A DNA stretch of 64,000 bases from NCBI RefSeq assembly GCF_949628265.1, contig NC_088787.1:30370501-30434500 (forward strand), in the 5' to 3' direction. Under the pieces are notes generated by a model that had not been told where the DNA came from, searched no databases, and worked only from the letters and a program-made list of their open reading frames with translations. Positions within the stretch are counted from its first letter, which is position 1, and every line of letters starts with the position of its first letter. Positions 12,801 to 24,826 of this stretch are shown here, in pieces. Source of the DNA: Cloeon dipterum (Eukaryota; Arthropoda; Insecta; Ephemeroptera; Baetidae). Made by a program: the position numbers and the translations under genes.

Positions 12801-13354
12801 CTCATCAGCTATAATCCAGTCACCAGCGAATGGGTGACTTTAGCCCCGATGTTGGTGCCAAGAAGTCAAATGGGAGTTGCTGTGTTGAACCATTTTCTCT
12901 ACGTCGTCGGAGGTATCAACAGACAACATGAGGTTTTGCAGTCAGTGGAGCGCTACAATTTTTTAGAGGTAAAATCTTCTGGTGCAACTTTTTGCAGACT
13001 CTTTAAAGAATTCTAATTTATTTTTCTTGTCGGCTTCTTTTAATGAAATTCAATAATTTAACTAAAAACAAAATCCAAATTATTGTTATTACTTTTCTAA
13101 ACTTCTTAAATTTTTGCACGCAGGATAAATGGACTGAAGTTCCTGCTCTCAAGAGAGGCCGCGCCAGCCCAGCTGTAGCGGCTGCCGATGGCCTTTTGTA
13201 TGTCATGGGTGGTGACCATTCTCACGAAGTCAACTTCTACCGAGCTCGCATCACAATGACCAGTGTCGAGTGCTTCAACCCATTGACTAACGCTTGGACT
13301 GACCGCCCTCCTCTTCCAGAGAGTCGCAGCGAGGCTGGGTCAGTTGTCGTGTAG
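9897..13354 (+). CDS. IPP: BTB-BACK-Kelch protein, IPP-like
   Basis: This belongs to the BTB-BACK-Kelch (KLHL) family, whose members act as Cullin-3 substrate adaptors or actin-binding proteins. Exons are 9897-10049, 10133-10277, 10333-10471, 10523-10688, 10754-11029, 11291-11512, 11565-11757, 12748-12968 and 13124-13354, all in phase, giving 581 aa. The BTB domain begins near residue 37 (TTFCDVEV...AHRVVLSASTPYFEAMF). The BACK domain spans about 150-260. Kelch repeats run from about 285 to the end with the GG...E...W pattern (YVIGGS, IYVVGGEQ, YAIGGWVGEDIG, IYIVGG, LYVVGG, LYVMGGDHSH). The GGWVGEDIGGSIERYDP stretch and the total length fit actin-binding protein IPP (584 aa in human) better than other KLHL proteins, but one-to-one orthology is inferred. 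Intron 7 (11758-12747) is unusually long and holds a foldback element. Confidence 0.9.
12171..12284. mobile_element. Small foldback (MITE-like) element, copy A, in IPP intron 7
   Basis: The left end TAGAGGTCTCAGCCGCG and right end GGCGCAGCTCTA are related inverted termini. Internal motifs GGCGGCTGGCGCAAC and GCCGGCTGGCATGGCGC pair with each other. The same GAGGTCTCAG end occurs at 26911 and 54392, so this is one of at least three copies of a small non-coding family. No transposase is encoded. Confidence 0.5.
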
Positions 13355-14046
13355 CACCAAGTCGAGTCACAACGCCAATCAATCATTCATAACTCAAGTT
13401 CATTTGTATTGCTTTTGTTATAATCTGGGAGCGAGGTATAATGATGTCATACCATTTTAATTTGACCACTTTGCTACTCTGAATACTTCGGCGCACATTA
13501 CAAAAAGCATTTTTAATTATTGCAAAGATTTAACCGCGTTTAGGGTTAACAATTGAGCCTTCGTGTATAGTTTTCAATCCTGTCTTAAATATTTCCACAT
13601 CAGCTAGTGTTAACCATGTATGTATTAATGTATCTTATTTTCATTTAATTGCTGTGAAATTGTTAGAAAAGTGATTTGTTTAAATGGAAAATTCGTCTAT
13701 GCTGCAAATTCACAAGTTTGTTAACTTTATGATCTTATTTATCGTCAAAAATTCCTATTTGAGTCATTACTATAGAATAAAATGATGGTAATAAAACATA
13801 ATTATTCATATTATCAGCTCTAAATTGCCTCAATTCTCTGTTACTAATCCTCAAGGTGAGAAATTAACTTGTCAATTGGAAATGCAATAAAAAATGCGCA
13901 CTTAAGATGGCGGCATTGTTGATAGCTTTATTGCATACTTTTTACATAATATAATGTATGTTTTTTAGACACAACTAATTTTAAATCCCTGGCATGTGAC
14001 GACGCCTCTGGCAAATCAATTTCTACTGACGGGATGGTCGGTCGTT

Positions 14047-14920
14047 TTACTTGTTTTTCAGCTCAGGTCCCCAGTTAAAGAAGAACAAACCAGAGCTCTT
14101 TGCCTGAAAAATAAACGCGTAGTTGTAATTTTATTATAAATAGGCAGGCATGATTATTGACTATGATGAGTCCACCATAGTCATTTTCAAACTAAAGTAG
14201 CCATTTAAAAAATATAGAAAATCAAATAACTAATTAACTGTTTAAAAGGGGATATACACAACAGATTTAAACCAAATTGGAATAGCAACTTCTCAAAAAT
14301 ATCGTGTTTTTTCAGCCAGTATACATGACACCAAATGGAATAATTTTTCATCTCACATCTAATCAAGAATCAGAAATCAGAACTGAAGAGGTTGCACATG
14401 CATGCATGCCATTCAAAGCTGGTCAACATAATTTAAATCACGAAAAATAAAATACTATTGGCTAAAAATAGCGCATTTAAAGGATAATATACATTTTTCT
14501 ACTTACGACAAAAAGACTGAAAAGCGCAAAGGTAATGCCAGCTGCCAACTGGGTGTTGTATCTCCTCTGCAAGTTAGCGTTATGCTGGGCCCAAGATCCT
14601 TGCGGAACAGGCATGTCGTTCATGGTTATAATCTTCTGATTGGAGGGAGCATGGTATCTCCTCGCTGAAAAATTAATTAAAATAGCATGTAAGGCAAGAA
14701 ACATAAAAACCGACGCAGCTCGCCATCAGGAAGGAAAGAACAAGAGGTCTCATGTTGGGGCTACCGGGATTACCTGTCCTGTCAAGGACATTTAAGTATA
14801 ATGGGATTAAGGGGGCTTTCATGGTGGAACCAAATGCTGAAGATGGTAAATAAAAGCGTCCTCAAATATAAAAACCGTACCAATCACGTTGGTGGCGGGT
14901 CTTGCGAGACGGGACAGCAT
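14047..14920 (-). CDS. COX7B: Small mitochondrial membrane protein, COX7B-like
   Basis: This is a likely nuclear-encoded single-span subunit of cytochrome c oxidase (complex IV). Exons on the minus strand are 14920-14881, 14664-14507 and 14103-14047, in phase, giving 84 aa. The N-terminus MLSRLARPATNVIARRYHAP is a typical mitochondrial presequence. A soluble stretch (MPVPQGSWAQHNANLQRRYN) follows, then one membrane segment (TQLAAGITFALFSLFVAKSS) and a short tail GLFFFNWGPELKNK. The pattern RY..-LA-G-TF-...-W-P resembles COX7B, whose mature form is about 56 aa. Short sequences like this give weak homology, so the symbol is tentative; another small respiratory-chain subunit remains possible. 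It is tail-to-tail with IPP, and a minus-strand AATAAA lies near 13927. Confidence 0.65.
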
Positions 14921-16053
14921 TTTTGATCTTCTACGTGCACCTCAAGAAATAAACGAGAGAAGGTTCGATTTTTAGCACCGGAAGCAGCTGTTTCTTCGGG
15001 CTCAAGCAAGCCAACTTAATAGATCGACTGAAATTATTTTTAATAGCATTCAGACTGATCAAGTCAAATATTATCAAGAATTTTGACAACAGACTCTATA
15101 TGTTTGTTTTTAAAATAAATAAATAGTTATTTAGATGTAGTCTGGGTAAAAAGATCGAAATTTCCACTCTTTTCTCTTTCGTTATCAAGTTGGCAAACAT
15201 GCTCGTTTGATTTATTTTGTGATATATGCGCACCAAAGTAAGGCAAGTGAAAAATATCGTCCTTATTTCATTTTTTCTTCGTTATTTTTCCTATTCCTAA
15301 TATTATTGAAAAAAATAAATTAGAAATAACACATAAAATACTGACAAATACCCATTATTGAATATTTTCCCAAAATTCACGCTTTTCCTTTCCATCTTCT
15401 CATATTTATACTAATTATTATAAATATAATTTATGTACTTTTAAATCCTTTATAAAATGTATTTTACCAAATTTATTAATATCACAGTAAAGTAGTAGTT
15501 AAATATAGGTATAAGATCTCTCTTATCATTAATATTTAATTTGTCCTTTCAATCTATATAATTAAATCACAAATAATGTTGAATTGCATAATTTGTACAA
15601 CGCATACTACAAATTCTGCCAATTCGATTGTTTAGTGCAGCGTGGCGTGACCATTTATTTTTTCTGCATGGACTGAATGATTTAGGCTCACACGTGTTAT
15701 ATCAACAAAAATATCTTTTCGTATAATTTCTCATTGAAAATATTTTTATTTTGAAATTCCACCATAAACAAGATTAAGCAGTAACTCTCACGCAGCCTAA
15801 CAATAAGTATCAAAGCCTGATTTACAAGGAGTGATTAGGTGCAACTGGAGCGGGAGGCATGAAGACACTGGCAATTATTGCTTTGTCAGGGTGTAAGTGG
15901 AAGTCTCACGACATTTTTATGTCCTTTCAAATGCGACGTATTTGACGTTAAATTGATTTGTTTGTAGCTCCTTTGGAGCAGGAATTTTAATTTTCGTATA
16001 TTTTTAATTTGCTCTCACTTTCAATAAAAGATTGTGTCTTATGACGATTTTTC
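14921..16053. other. Intergenic region upstream of COX7B-like gene and downstream of ALDH2
   Basis: AT-rich DNA with no open frame of interest. The part next to 14921 should be the COX7B-like promoter (no TATA box seen). The part next to 16053 is ALDH2 3' flank. I see no repeat or RNA gene. Confidence 0.5.
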
Positions 16054-19000
16054 TTAGCTGTTCTTCTCAGTCACCTTAATGGTCACCGTTTTGACCTCAG
16101 TGTACGCTTGGAGACCATACTCGCCCAGCTCACGGCCATTTCCAGACATTTTGAAGCCTCCGAACGCTGCTTGAGCTCCAAAAATGTTGTAACAGTTGAT
16201 CCTGTTTTAAAAGTGGATTGCATGACTGAACATTGGAAACGAGATTATCACTCACCAAACCGTTCCTGCTCTGATGCCTTGCATTAAATACATCGCTTTA
16301 TCTATGTCCTTGGTGAAAATAGCGGCAGCAAGACCGTACTCGGTGTTGTTAGCTCTCTCAAGCAGCTCCTTGGGATTCTTGAATTTGATCAGTTGTTGCA
16401 CAGGCCCAAAAATCTATATTAAAAAAATAGTGTTAAGAGATCTGTATCAACGGGACACATTTTTATAGCAATTTGAAAGACAAATAAAAATTCAAACCAA
16501 AGAGCGCTTCAAGATTTCAGGGGTTTTAACGAGCAATGGTGCAAACCTTCAGTAAAATGAGGTAAAAAATTTAGGCAAAATAAAAGTAATATTTTTTGCT
16601 TTTCAACGAAACAATTGGACTGTCTCGTGAAGAGAATGTTTGTCGTTGTGAACTCTACCTCCTCTCTAGCAATTCGCATGCTGTCCTTGACATCGGCAAA
16701 TACGGTCGGCTGGATGAAATAACCTTTGTCTCCCTCACGGGCGCCTCCAGCCACCAAGCGCGCGCCCTCCTTTTTGCCCGAATCAATGAGCCCAAGAATC
16801 TTGGTCAGCTGCTCCTCGTCCACCTGAGGGCCCTGGTCAGTCTTGGGGTCGAACGGGTCGCCGACCACACGCTTCTTGGCGCGCGCGGCACTCTTCTCCA
16901 CAAACTCTTCATAAATATCTTCTTCGATGAAGGTGCGCGACCCAGCTGTGCAACATTGGCCCTAGAATTTCAAATCATCGTGTTAATATCCACCACTCGC
17001 TCCCATCTATGACCAAAGTGAGTTGTTTAAATTACCATGTTGAAGAAGAGGCCAAAGTGAGCGTTCTCGACAGCCGCATCAACATCGACGTCCTTCAGGA
17101 TGATGTTCGGAGACTTGCCGCCCAACTCGAGAGTGACTCGCTTCAAGTTGGACTCACCTGCTCCCTTCTGAATCAGCTTTCCAATCTGCGCATTTGAAAT
17201 GTGTTAGTGTATGAAATATCTTGACAAAAAAAACTTAAAATTAAGGCGAAAAACTTGATGTAACTAATTTTATCAACTGAAACAATAATTCCTATTCACT
17301 TTGGGATTTTTTTAATCAGAGCAGTTTTAAAATTAACACACTCAAACGTGGAAAGACTTAAAATGGCTACAATTGATTAATAGCCTGATTTTACAAATGA
17401 AAAATCTTAAACAAAGTGCTCTCTCAGGTGTAAGCAGGGGTTTTAGACTCACCTCAGTTGAACCAGTAAATGCAACTTTGTCAACATCGTTGTGGTAAGT
17501 GAGCGCGGCGCCAGCAGTGGGACCATAGCCAGGAATGACATTAAAAACACCTGGAGGAAACCCGGCCTCTTTCGCGAGTTCAGCGACATAGAGGCACGTC
17601 AACGGCGTCTGTTCTGCTGGCTTGACAATCACACAGTTGCCTGTTATTCGAAACAAATTTTTTTAGCTGAGATAGAGAGAAAAGGTCGTATTTTTCATAC
17701 CAGTGGCGAGAGCAGGCGCAATCTTCCAGCCCAGCATGAGCAGAGGGAAGTTCCACGGAATGATCTGGGCGCAAACCCCAACAGGCTCATGCCTGGTGAA
17801 GGAAATGTAGTCCCCATCCATAGGCACGACCTTTCCATGGTTCTTGTCTGCCCAACCACCGTAGTAGCGCAGACATTTGACCGTGGCAGCCACGTCCACA
17901 GCCAGAGCGCTGCTGTAGGGCTTTCCATTGTCCAGGGTCTCCAAACTCTGAACAAATTATATATTTTAAAGTAAATCATTACAAAAAATAATTGCCAGAC
18001 AAGTTAGCTTTTCACAAGGTAACCATTTAAGGAGTTAAATATTATATATTCAAATAAATATTTGTAGTTCTGTGCACTTAAGCAGCATTAAGAATTTTAG
18101 AGGCCCTTGCAACAACCTTTTAGTTGGTATTTGATTATTTTTTTCCATTATTTGTTCATCCTATTGAAGATCAGATAACTATAATAATTGTTGAAACACC
18201 TAGGCAAACATTTAAAAAATTGAAACCAAACAGGAAAATTGTGTTGTGTTTTATGGGCTAGGGCAAGTATAATGTTAAACAAAACTAAAAACATCATCTT
18301 ACGGCAATGTAAACACTGTCCCTCTCAATGAGGTCAGCCAGTCTGTTGAGCAAGACGCCACGGTCAGAGGCGTCCATGCGCCTCCACGGGCTGCCGAACC
18401 TGAAGGCATCACTGGCAGCTTTGACAGCCAAGTCAACGTCAGCCTGCGAGGAAGCACAAAGGAATGAGGCACATTAAATTTCAAAATCTTGAAAGTAATT
18501 TTGTAAGCGTTGGATTAAAGTTGTTTTGTCAGGTTTTTTCGTTTTTTTTTTCTATGAAGCGACCGGAAAAACAGGTTTTGTAGCATCACGCACACATATA
18601 GCTATACAAAATAAAGTTAATGGTATGTTGATACAGATGAATATGCTGAGAACTGAGTAAGAACTAAAATAGCTGCGTGGTTTTTAATTTAAAAACGGAT
18701 TGAAAACACGCAAGTTAATGAAGTCCTAATTTCCAAAACATATTTAAGATTCGATAATTATTAATGCTTTCAAATAATTTTTGAGTAATTTTAAAGTAGA
18801 CTCTATTAAAAACGCCTCTCGAATGGGTATTTTAAAGGAGCATTACAAGCACCAGCCCGTACAAAAAAGTAATCTGACCTTGAAGAGGCTTCTTTAAGAT
18901 TTTGATAACACGCTCCTTATATTATGTACCCGGGCGGCGCCTTCCGACTGTACGTGAGCCATGATCTCCGCGTAAACAAGTTAAAAGCAGACCAATGATT

Positions 19001-19366
19001 TCAAAAAAGGTGGCTGTAAGCGATGACTAAGCACAATAAAAACTAAATTTAATGGCAAACAGACCTTGTCACCTTCCTGAATTTGGCAAATCACTTCTCC
19101 TGTGGCAGGGTTGATGGTCGGGAAAGTCTTGCCAGAGGCAGATTTGAGCCACTCGTTGTTGACGAATATCTGGGAACGGAACAAATATTTTCAAAATTAA
19201 AAAAAAAATACAGTACAAAGACGCTATCAAATTAATTGTCACGTACGCCGGTGTGGTGAATTTCAGGCTTGACAATGGGCGCAGTGGCCGGTGCCGAAGA
19301 CATGGACGCGGCGAAGGCCCACTTCTGGTGGGCGCGGAGCCCGCTCCTCACAATGTTTCTCAGCAT
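16054..19366 (-). CDS. ALDH2: Mitochondrial aldehyde dehydrogenase, class 2
   Basis: This NAD-dependent enzyme oxidises acetaldehyde and other aldehydes to acids in the mitochondrial matrix. Nine exons on the minus strand are all in phase: 19366-19247, 19169-19065, 18443-18303, 17947-17701, 17640-17453, 17185-17036, 16961-16659, 16413-16256 and 16201-16054. The product is 519 aa, against 517 in human. [20 protein letters not shown] is an import presequence. NAD-binding and catalytic signatures are intact: [38 protein letters not shown], the general-base Glu in [11 protein letters not shown], the nucleophile in [22 protein letters not shown], and the tetramer-interface end [18 protein letters not shown]...EKNS. 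The ALATGN form and the presequence point to ALDH2 rather than cytosolic ALDH1. Confidence 0.97.
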
Positions 19367-19454
19367 CATCTCGTGTTCGTGACCTGTTGTGATCCTTCTT
19401 TTCGCCCTGACGACCGACTGTTGACTGGTGCGCCTTAGTCTGCTCGCGGGTACA

Positions 19455-19461
19455 ATTTATA
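19455..19461 (-). promoter_or_regulatory. TATA box of ALDH2
   Basis: TATAAAT on the minus strand sits in a GC-rich context about 90 bp upstream of the ALDH2 start codon. This places the transcription start near 19425-19430 and leaves a 5' UTR of about 60 nt. A GATA-type motif (CTTATCAGATA) lies further upstream near 19591. Confidence 0.6.
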
Positions 19462-19479
19462 GCCGCGGCTCTCGGCAAC

Positions 19480-21852
19480 AAGATCTAGCGATCCCGATCA
19501 GGTTTTCATGTGACGACCTACGACTGTCACCAAACCAAAGGCTCAGCGGGGGTGGAGAGGGGCAACAGTGCTGCCACTTGCAACCGCTCTACTTATCAGA
19601 TAGTCTGTGTAGTAATGCGCGTGTATGTTAATAAAAATGTAATAATTCTTTAACTGATAAAATAGTTCAAACATCAAAAATGTATAATTATTGCTTAAAA
19701 TATTGTTTTGCGCTAAATAAATCTTGAGCGATGTAGATACAGCGGAAGGAAACGAAAAATTAAAGCAAATAATTTTCTTTCTTTTACCCCTATTAATTTG
19801 CCCAATTTTTTAGCAACAAGTTTAATCTAATTTCATTTTCAACATTTCATTTTTAAGTGCAGAATTAACGAGAGAGCGCGGTAATGACACAAATTATATT
19901 TTTCGCTCAAAGATTCCCTCCTAATAATTATTTTTCTATATATATATAAAAGAATAATTACAGCAGCTAATTGTAAGTATATAGTTTACTAAAATATTAC
20001 GAAAATAAAATGAACTAGGATTTTTGCTAACTATTTTTATAAAAACTTATTTGATCTAAAGAAATAAATGTGGAAATATGAAAAAAGCAGCTGTTGAAAG
20101 ATGTGTAACACGCTGACTTACTCTCGTTCTTTGTTAGTGTGTGCATTGTAAAACGACTCAAAAACACTCACTCAGCTTTCCTTCGCTTCAGGGTATTTAT
20201 TTTTACTAGAGCTAATCAGAGCTTAAAAATGCTACAAAGATATTAATGTGACGAGAAATAACCTTGGCATCAGGTAGAAATAGAGGATAATAATAAAACC
20301 CTTTTAAATTTCGGATACTGGTACACAATATTTTATTTTTTTAGAGTAAAAAAGTGTAACTAACGCAATTGACAAAAATCTGGTTAAATTTAAAATATCA
20401 TTGATGCAATTAATTGCATTTTAATCACGCGGGTCATAACATTTTGTTAAAAGCGTCTCCAATTAAAACATATGTCTTCTTTGGTATTAAAATAATAATT
20501 ATTACAGAGTGATGATATTATGACATCAATCATAATGATGACTATTAGTAAAAGTAACTGTTAGTATAATATAGCTTCAACAAAAACAAGTGTAATAAAT
20601 GTATACCGTGTAAATAAATGGGCTTTTAATGCAGAATGATTAGAAATTTTAAGCATACTTTGCGCACTCTAACTTGACAGCAGAAAAGGCCAAAAACTCA
20701 ATAACGTGTTCGAGAAATTAATTGCAAATTTGAGCAATAAAATTACGCCACGAGTGATGTGAATCTAGACTAATTCCAGGCCTTTTCTGGCACGCGATTA
20801 GTTCAAACTTTTATGCTAAAGCGGTGAGTTATACATTTTATGTAAATATACAATATTCGTTTTGGCAAATTTGTTTCAAATTGTCGTTGATCTTCAGTAA
20901 AGGAACAATAGATGCAGTGTTGCGAATAAAATCAACAGTAACAACTAGACCATTGCTGCACCGTGCAACTTCACTTGAATAGATTATCAAAGCAAATATA
21001 GGCTATCAATCGAATTTTCAAAATTGGCAACCACGTTTGCAAATCACGTCTTGCAAACGCATCAAACTCAATAGCATAAATTCAGAACACCGATATTCCA
21101 ATGCTCTTCTCTTATTCAACAACAAATATATATATTTTGACACAAAACAACGTTTAAAACATCAATAAATTTGTTTTCTAACATTAGGAAACGCCTACAG
21201 GGCCACTGAACTCTATTATTTATTCACGGGGGAAGATTCTCTTTGGCATGCAAACCTCGGGAAGCGAGGCCAACTGTGGAGATTACGATAAATCTAGCTC
21301 TCAAGTAGACAAAAGTTGTTGTGCCTCTCTAACAACTCTTCAAATACGACGTGAGTGTGACTGTCTCAAAATTGGCTATTCGACATCAAAGGGTTTTGTT
21401 AAATGAATATAAAAAGTAAAAATTACGGCAGAGTATAAAACTGATTGGTCCTAAATATTTGTTAGCATTTACCGTTTCTTTCAATGTTCGCGGTAAACAC
21501 GCTGATGAAAGTCGAAAATACTCTTTTGTTGCGTAGAACCGACAAAATTTGTGGGACCGGGTTAATCAAAGTCGCGCGTCTTGAAAAATCTATGATTCGC
21601 CAACAACTGTTAATTATTCTGGCTATTAACGAGTGGCTATGGATTCACGTGTGCGTATAATCAACCACACACAAACACACACATACCGCCAAACAGTGTC
21701 GTCCACTTGAAAAATGCAAATTTGAGATCATCGGGTTAAATAATCATCCTACACCGATTGTAATGCAAAATTAAGATGACATTCAAGCCACGAAACAAGT
21801 TCCTCGACAAGATTGTCACTCCCGAATGTAAATTCAAGAAGTGCCCATCGTC
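19480..21852. other. Long AT-rich intergenic region ALDH2 - Ric
   Basis: No exon, repeat family or RNA gene could be supported in these 2.4 kb. Open frames are short and AT-driven. A CACGTG site occurs at 21646. The end next to 21853 is Ric 3' flank. Confidence 0.5.
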
Positions 21853-23180
21853 TCAATTTTGATACCCGTCTGAATCTTTTTTCCGAAAAACCACTGAAAA
21901 TATGTTGCGGAACCTGCGCCACTTACTTTGCTTGTCCACTTTGGCAGACCCATTTCCCATTTGATTACGCTCTCTAGCTCGAATTTCTTTTACCAAAGCG
22001 TGGAAAGAATCGTCCACGAAGTGACGAAGAGCTGCAGATGTTTCAAAAAAAGGACAACCCAGTTGCTTTGCAAGAGCCTCGCCTTCTTCAGTCGTCACCT
22101 GAAATCATAAAATTCAAACTGAAGAATAATTGAGCATTTGATTTGTAAAATACTGGATCACACTTTGTAAGTAGTGTGCTTTTGTTTCTGATATTAAAGC
22201 AGCAAGTCCCGAAAAGAAAGGGGAGGCCATAAAACTAGCAGAAACTTTAAATAGGCAGGAAAGTTTTAGTGGCCAAAATATTCAAGGATTTCACAACATC
22301 CTTTTTCTTCGAGAAAAACCACATTTCGAGGGAAAAAAACAACACCAGGATGTAAATACTTAAAAGTTGAAGCTAAAATTAAGAACAAACCACTTCGTAA
22401 ACCACTAAAAATTTCTCAAGGTGAAGCATCAACAGGACATCACTTAATCAAATCTAGCAATTTTTCAATTGCTTCAAGCTCTCTCAAGTGCATGTATCAA
22501 AATAAGCCTAATGTGCTGACCTTCCTCTGTTTGGTAAGGTCAAATTTGTTGCCGACCAAAACCAAAGGGATGTCGTCTGTGGCTCTGACCCTGCTGATCA
22601 ATTTTCTGTACTCCACAGCCTCCTGAAAACTCCGTCTATCGGTCACTGAGTAGCAGATGATAAATCCCTCTCCACATCGCATGTACTGATCTCGCATAGC
22701 AGTAAATTCAACCTTCAATACAAATTTTGAAAGTAAGTAGCGTTCCTGGGGAGCTAGCGCACTGTCTTACCTGACCAGCAGTGTCCAGAATATCGAGCAA
22801 AGCTGCCTCGCCATCAATTACAGCCTGTTGCTGATATGCATCCTCTGTCAAATATTTATTTCATTCATGAACAATGTTGCATTAACAAATAAATGTAATC
22901 AAACATACCGATCGTGGGGTCGTGATAGTCCAAGAAACTGTGACTGACAAATTGAAGTGTCAAAGCTGCAAAAGAACAATGATTTAAAATCTAAAAAATC
23001 ATTAGAAAGGGAGATGCTTTTTTGCTTTCGCTATAATTAGAATCAACTTTGACTATTTCGATGTGTATATTTAGATTAACCTGATTTTCCGACGCCTCCG
23101 TCGCCAAGGACGACTATTTTGTACACCCTCAGTCCTCCTCTGGTGGTTTGACCTTGACCGTGTGATGCAAAGTGGCCCAT
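21853..23180 (-). CDS. Ric: Ras-like GTPase Ric (RIT family)
   Basis: Ric/Rit GTPases are plasma-membrane Ras relatives acting in MAPK/stress signalling; the fly protein binds calmodulin. Exons on the minus strand are 23180-23081, 22965-22909, 22844-22771, 22712-22521 and 22098-21853, in phase, giving 222 aa. G-box motifs are present: GDGGVGKS (G1), the family-specific effector loop [16 protein letters not shown] (G2), [20 protein letters not shown] (G3), GNKFD (G4, for NKxD) and ETSA (G5). The C-terminus is basic (KWRRFRNIF...FRKKD) with no CAAX box, as in Rit/Ric. The start was chosen at an ATG with a strong context (CCCACCATGG). A 5' UTR intron lies at 23279-23372. The frame upstream stays open without an ATG. 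It is divergently oriented to the ARL14EP-like gene. Confidence 0.96.
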
Positions 23181-24024
23181 GGTGGGCCCATCCTTTGCAG
23201 AGCCTGGAGTAGAGGCCGAAGCCCTGGGTGATACAATCTTGTGTTTGGACACTTTGAGGCCGTGCAACGAAATGAGACCTGCGAGAGAAAACGATCCAAT
23301 TATATTGTTAAAAAACTGATCGAAAGAAGGGTGTCATTGTCTTTGTGTTTATAAATCAGGATACTTTCATACCTAAAAAGTGTCCCTGATTACAGCCGAA
23401 ATGAGAAGCAAGGAGAGTTTCGAGGGCTGTCCGCAAACATCGAGTTGTCTGCAGAAATCCTCGGCTGAAGAGGAAAGCACCAAGATAATTAGTGCCTCAA
23501 CAATCCCATATCATCAGACCAGTCTGTCTCTTCTCTTCAATTCTCATCAATAACAAAAACAGATGAATTCCTCTCTCTGCCTTGACCCAAAACCTCTTTG
23601 GTTCGGTGGGCTGATTGGTCGAAAAAGAAGGAGGGGTACCGGCGCAAACGTAAACAACAGCCATGCCCATCTTTCTTCTTTCTTATCACTCACAACACAA
23701 ACACAAAACACAACCAGAACACAACTGAACACAACGACAACCTTACCACCAGCACCTGACCAGCACTCACACTCGACGTTTAAATTTTAAATTTCGTTTC
23801 ACTCTCATCGCTACTGGCCTGTACTTTCGGGCCTTGGCCTTGCTGTTTCTGCATTCTGCATCACATTGAAAAAGAACCACAGCAAAAGGAAGCGGACTAA
23901 GGGGAGTGGTAACCCAAATCCAACAAGTAGTGACGAAGAAACGTCCCGTCTACATTATCTGCGCCGTGTTTGCGTTGGAAATTCGATTATAATCTTCGGA
24001 TATTAAGCGATCTTATTTGGGAAA
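23181..24024. promoter_or_regulatory. Divergent promoter region Ric - ARL14EP-like
   Basis: The side next to Ric contains its 5' UTR exons, including the UTR intron 23279-23372. A GATTGGTC (reverse CCAAT) box near 23610 and a GC-richer stretch near 23820-24000 are the only promoter-like signals visible. No TATA box was recognised. Confidence 0.45.
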
Positions 24025-24741
24025 ATGAGCAAACTCATAAACGCGCCGCTCAATGAAAAGGAGCTGACCAACCGCGAGAGGAGGAAACTTACTAGAAAAG
24101 TTTACACCGAGTACGTATCCACACTATCACATTGCTTATAAATTTTAAAATTGTATGTATATTTAAATTTTGGTGCGAACATTTAAAAAGAAACATGCAG
24201 CCCCTAAATTCGCACCTTATTTGATGATTTGGAAACGTTGTAAAATAACACTTTTCGCCGCGACTTTTAGGCATTGCCATTCATACTAATTTTATCTGAT
24301 TCTCAAAATAATTGGCGAGATGTATGTATATGTATATATATTATGTATATGAAATACGGCAAAAACTGTAATTTTTCCAAAGTGGGTATTATTCCAGGAG
24401 TAAGTACGTCGCGCTGTACACTGAGGAAGGAGTCTTTATCGCCACTGGAACTGATTTATGCGACTGCGGCACTCAAGAATGTCCAGGGTGCCACTTCCCT
24501 TGCGTCAAATGCCGCTCTTTGAAATGTGGGCACGAATGCAGGTGAGCCAAAGCATATTTTCATTCTTCAAAAATTTCCTCAGTTAAATTTTCAGGATTTT
24601 ATTTCAATTTGTCTTTTCATGTTTAAATGTGGTGCTAATTTTACGTAATGGTTACTAATACTGATTTATTATATTATTGATTTTAGGAGAAATCGCAAGT
24701 GGAAATATGAGACAGTGAAGTGCGACACCGTTCCTCGTTAA
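24025..24741 (+). CDS. ARL14EP: ARL14 effector protein-like, cysteine-rich C-terminal domain
   Basis: Exons are 24025-24110, 24398-24541 and 24687-24741, in phase, giving 94 aa. After a short charged N-terminus (NEKELTNRERRKLTRK), the rest is the ARF7 effector-type cysteine cluster LCDCGTQECPGCHFPCVKC followed by RSLKCGHECRRNRKWKYE. That cluster resembles the C-terminus of human ARL14EP and its relative ARL14EPL; it probably binds metal, though that is inferred. ARL14EP links the small GTPase ARL14 to myosin 1E in human cells, but insect function is unknown to me. At 94 aa it is closer to the short ARL14EPL form. Its first downstream AATAAA (about 24914) lies inside the antisense exon of the next gene. 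Confidence 0.85.
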
Positions 24742-24826
24742 CAAAAAGGATCTCTAGAATCATCATACATCAGATTTATTTTTCAACCTTGATATCTACA
24801 ATATCACACATACCATGACATGACGA

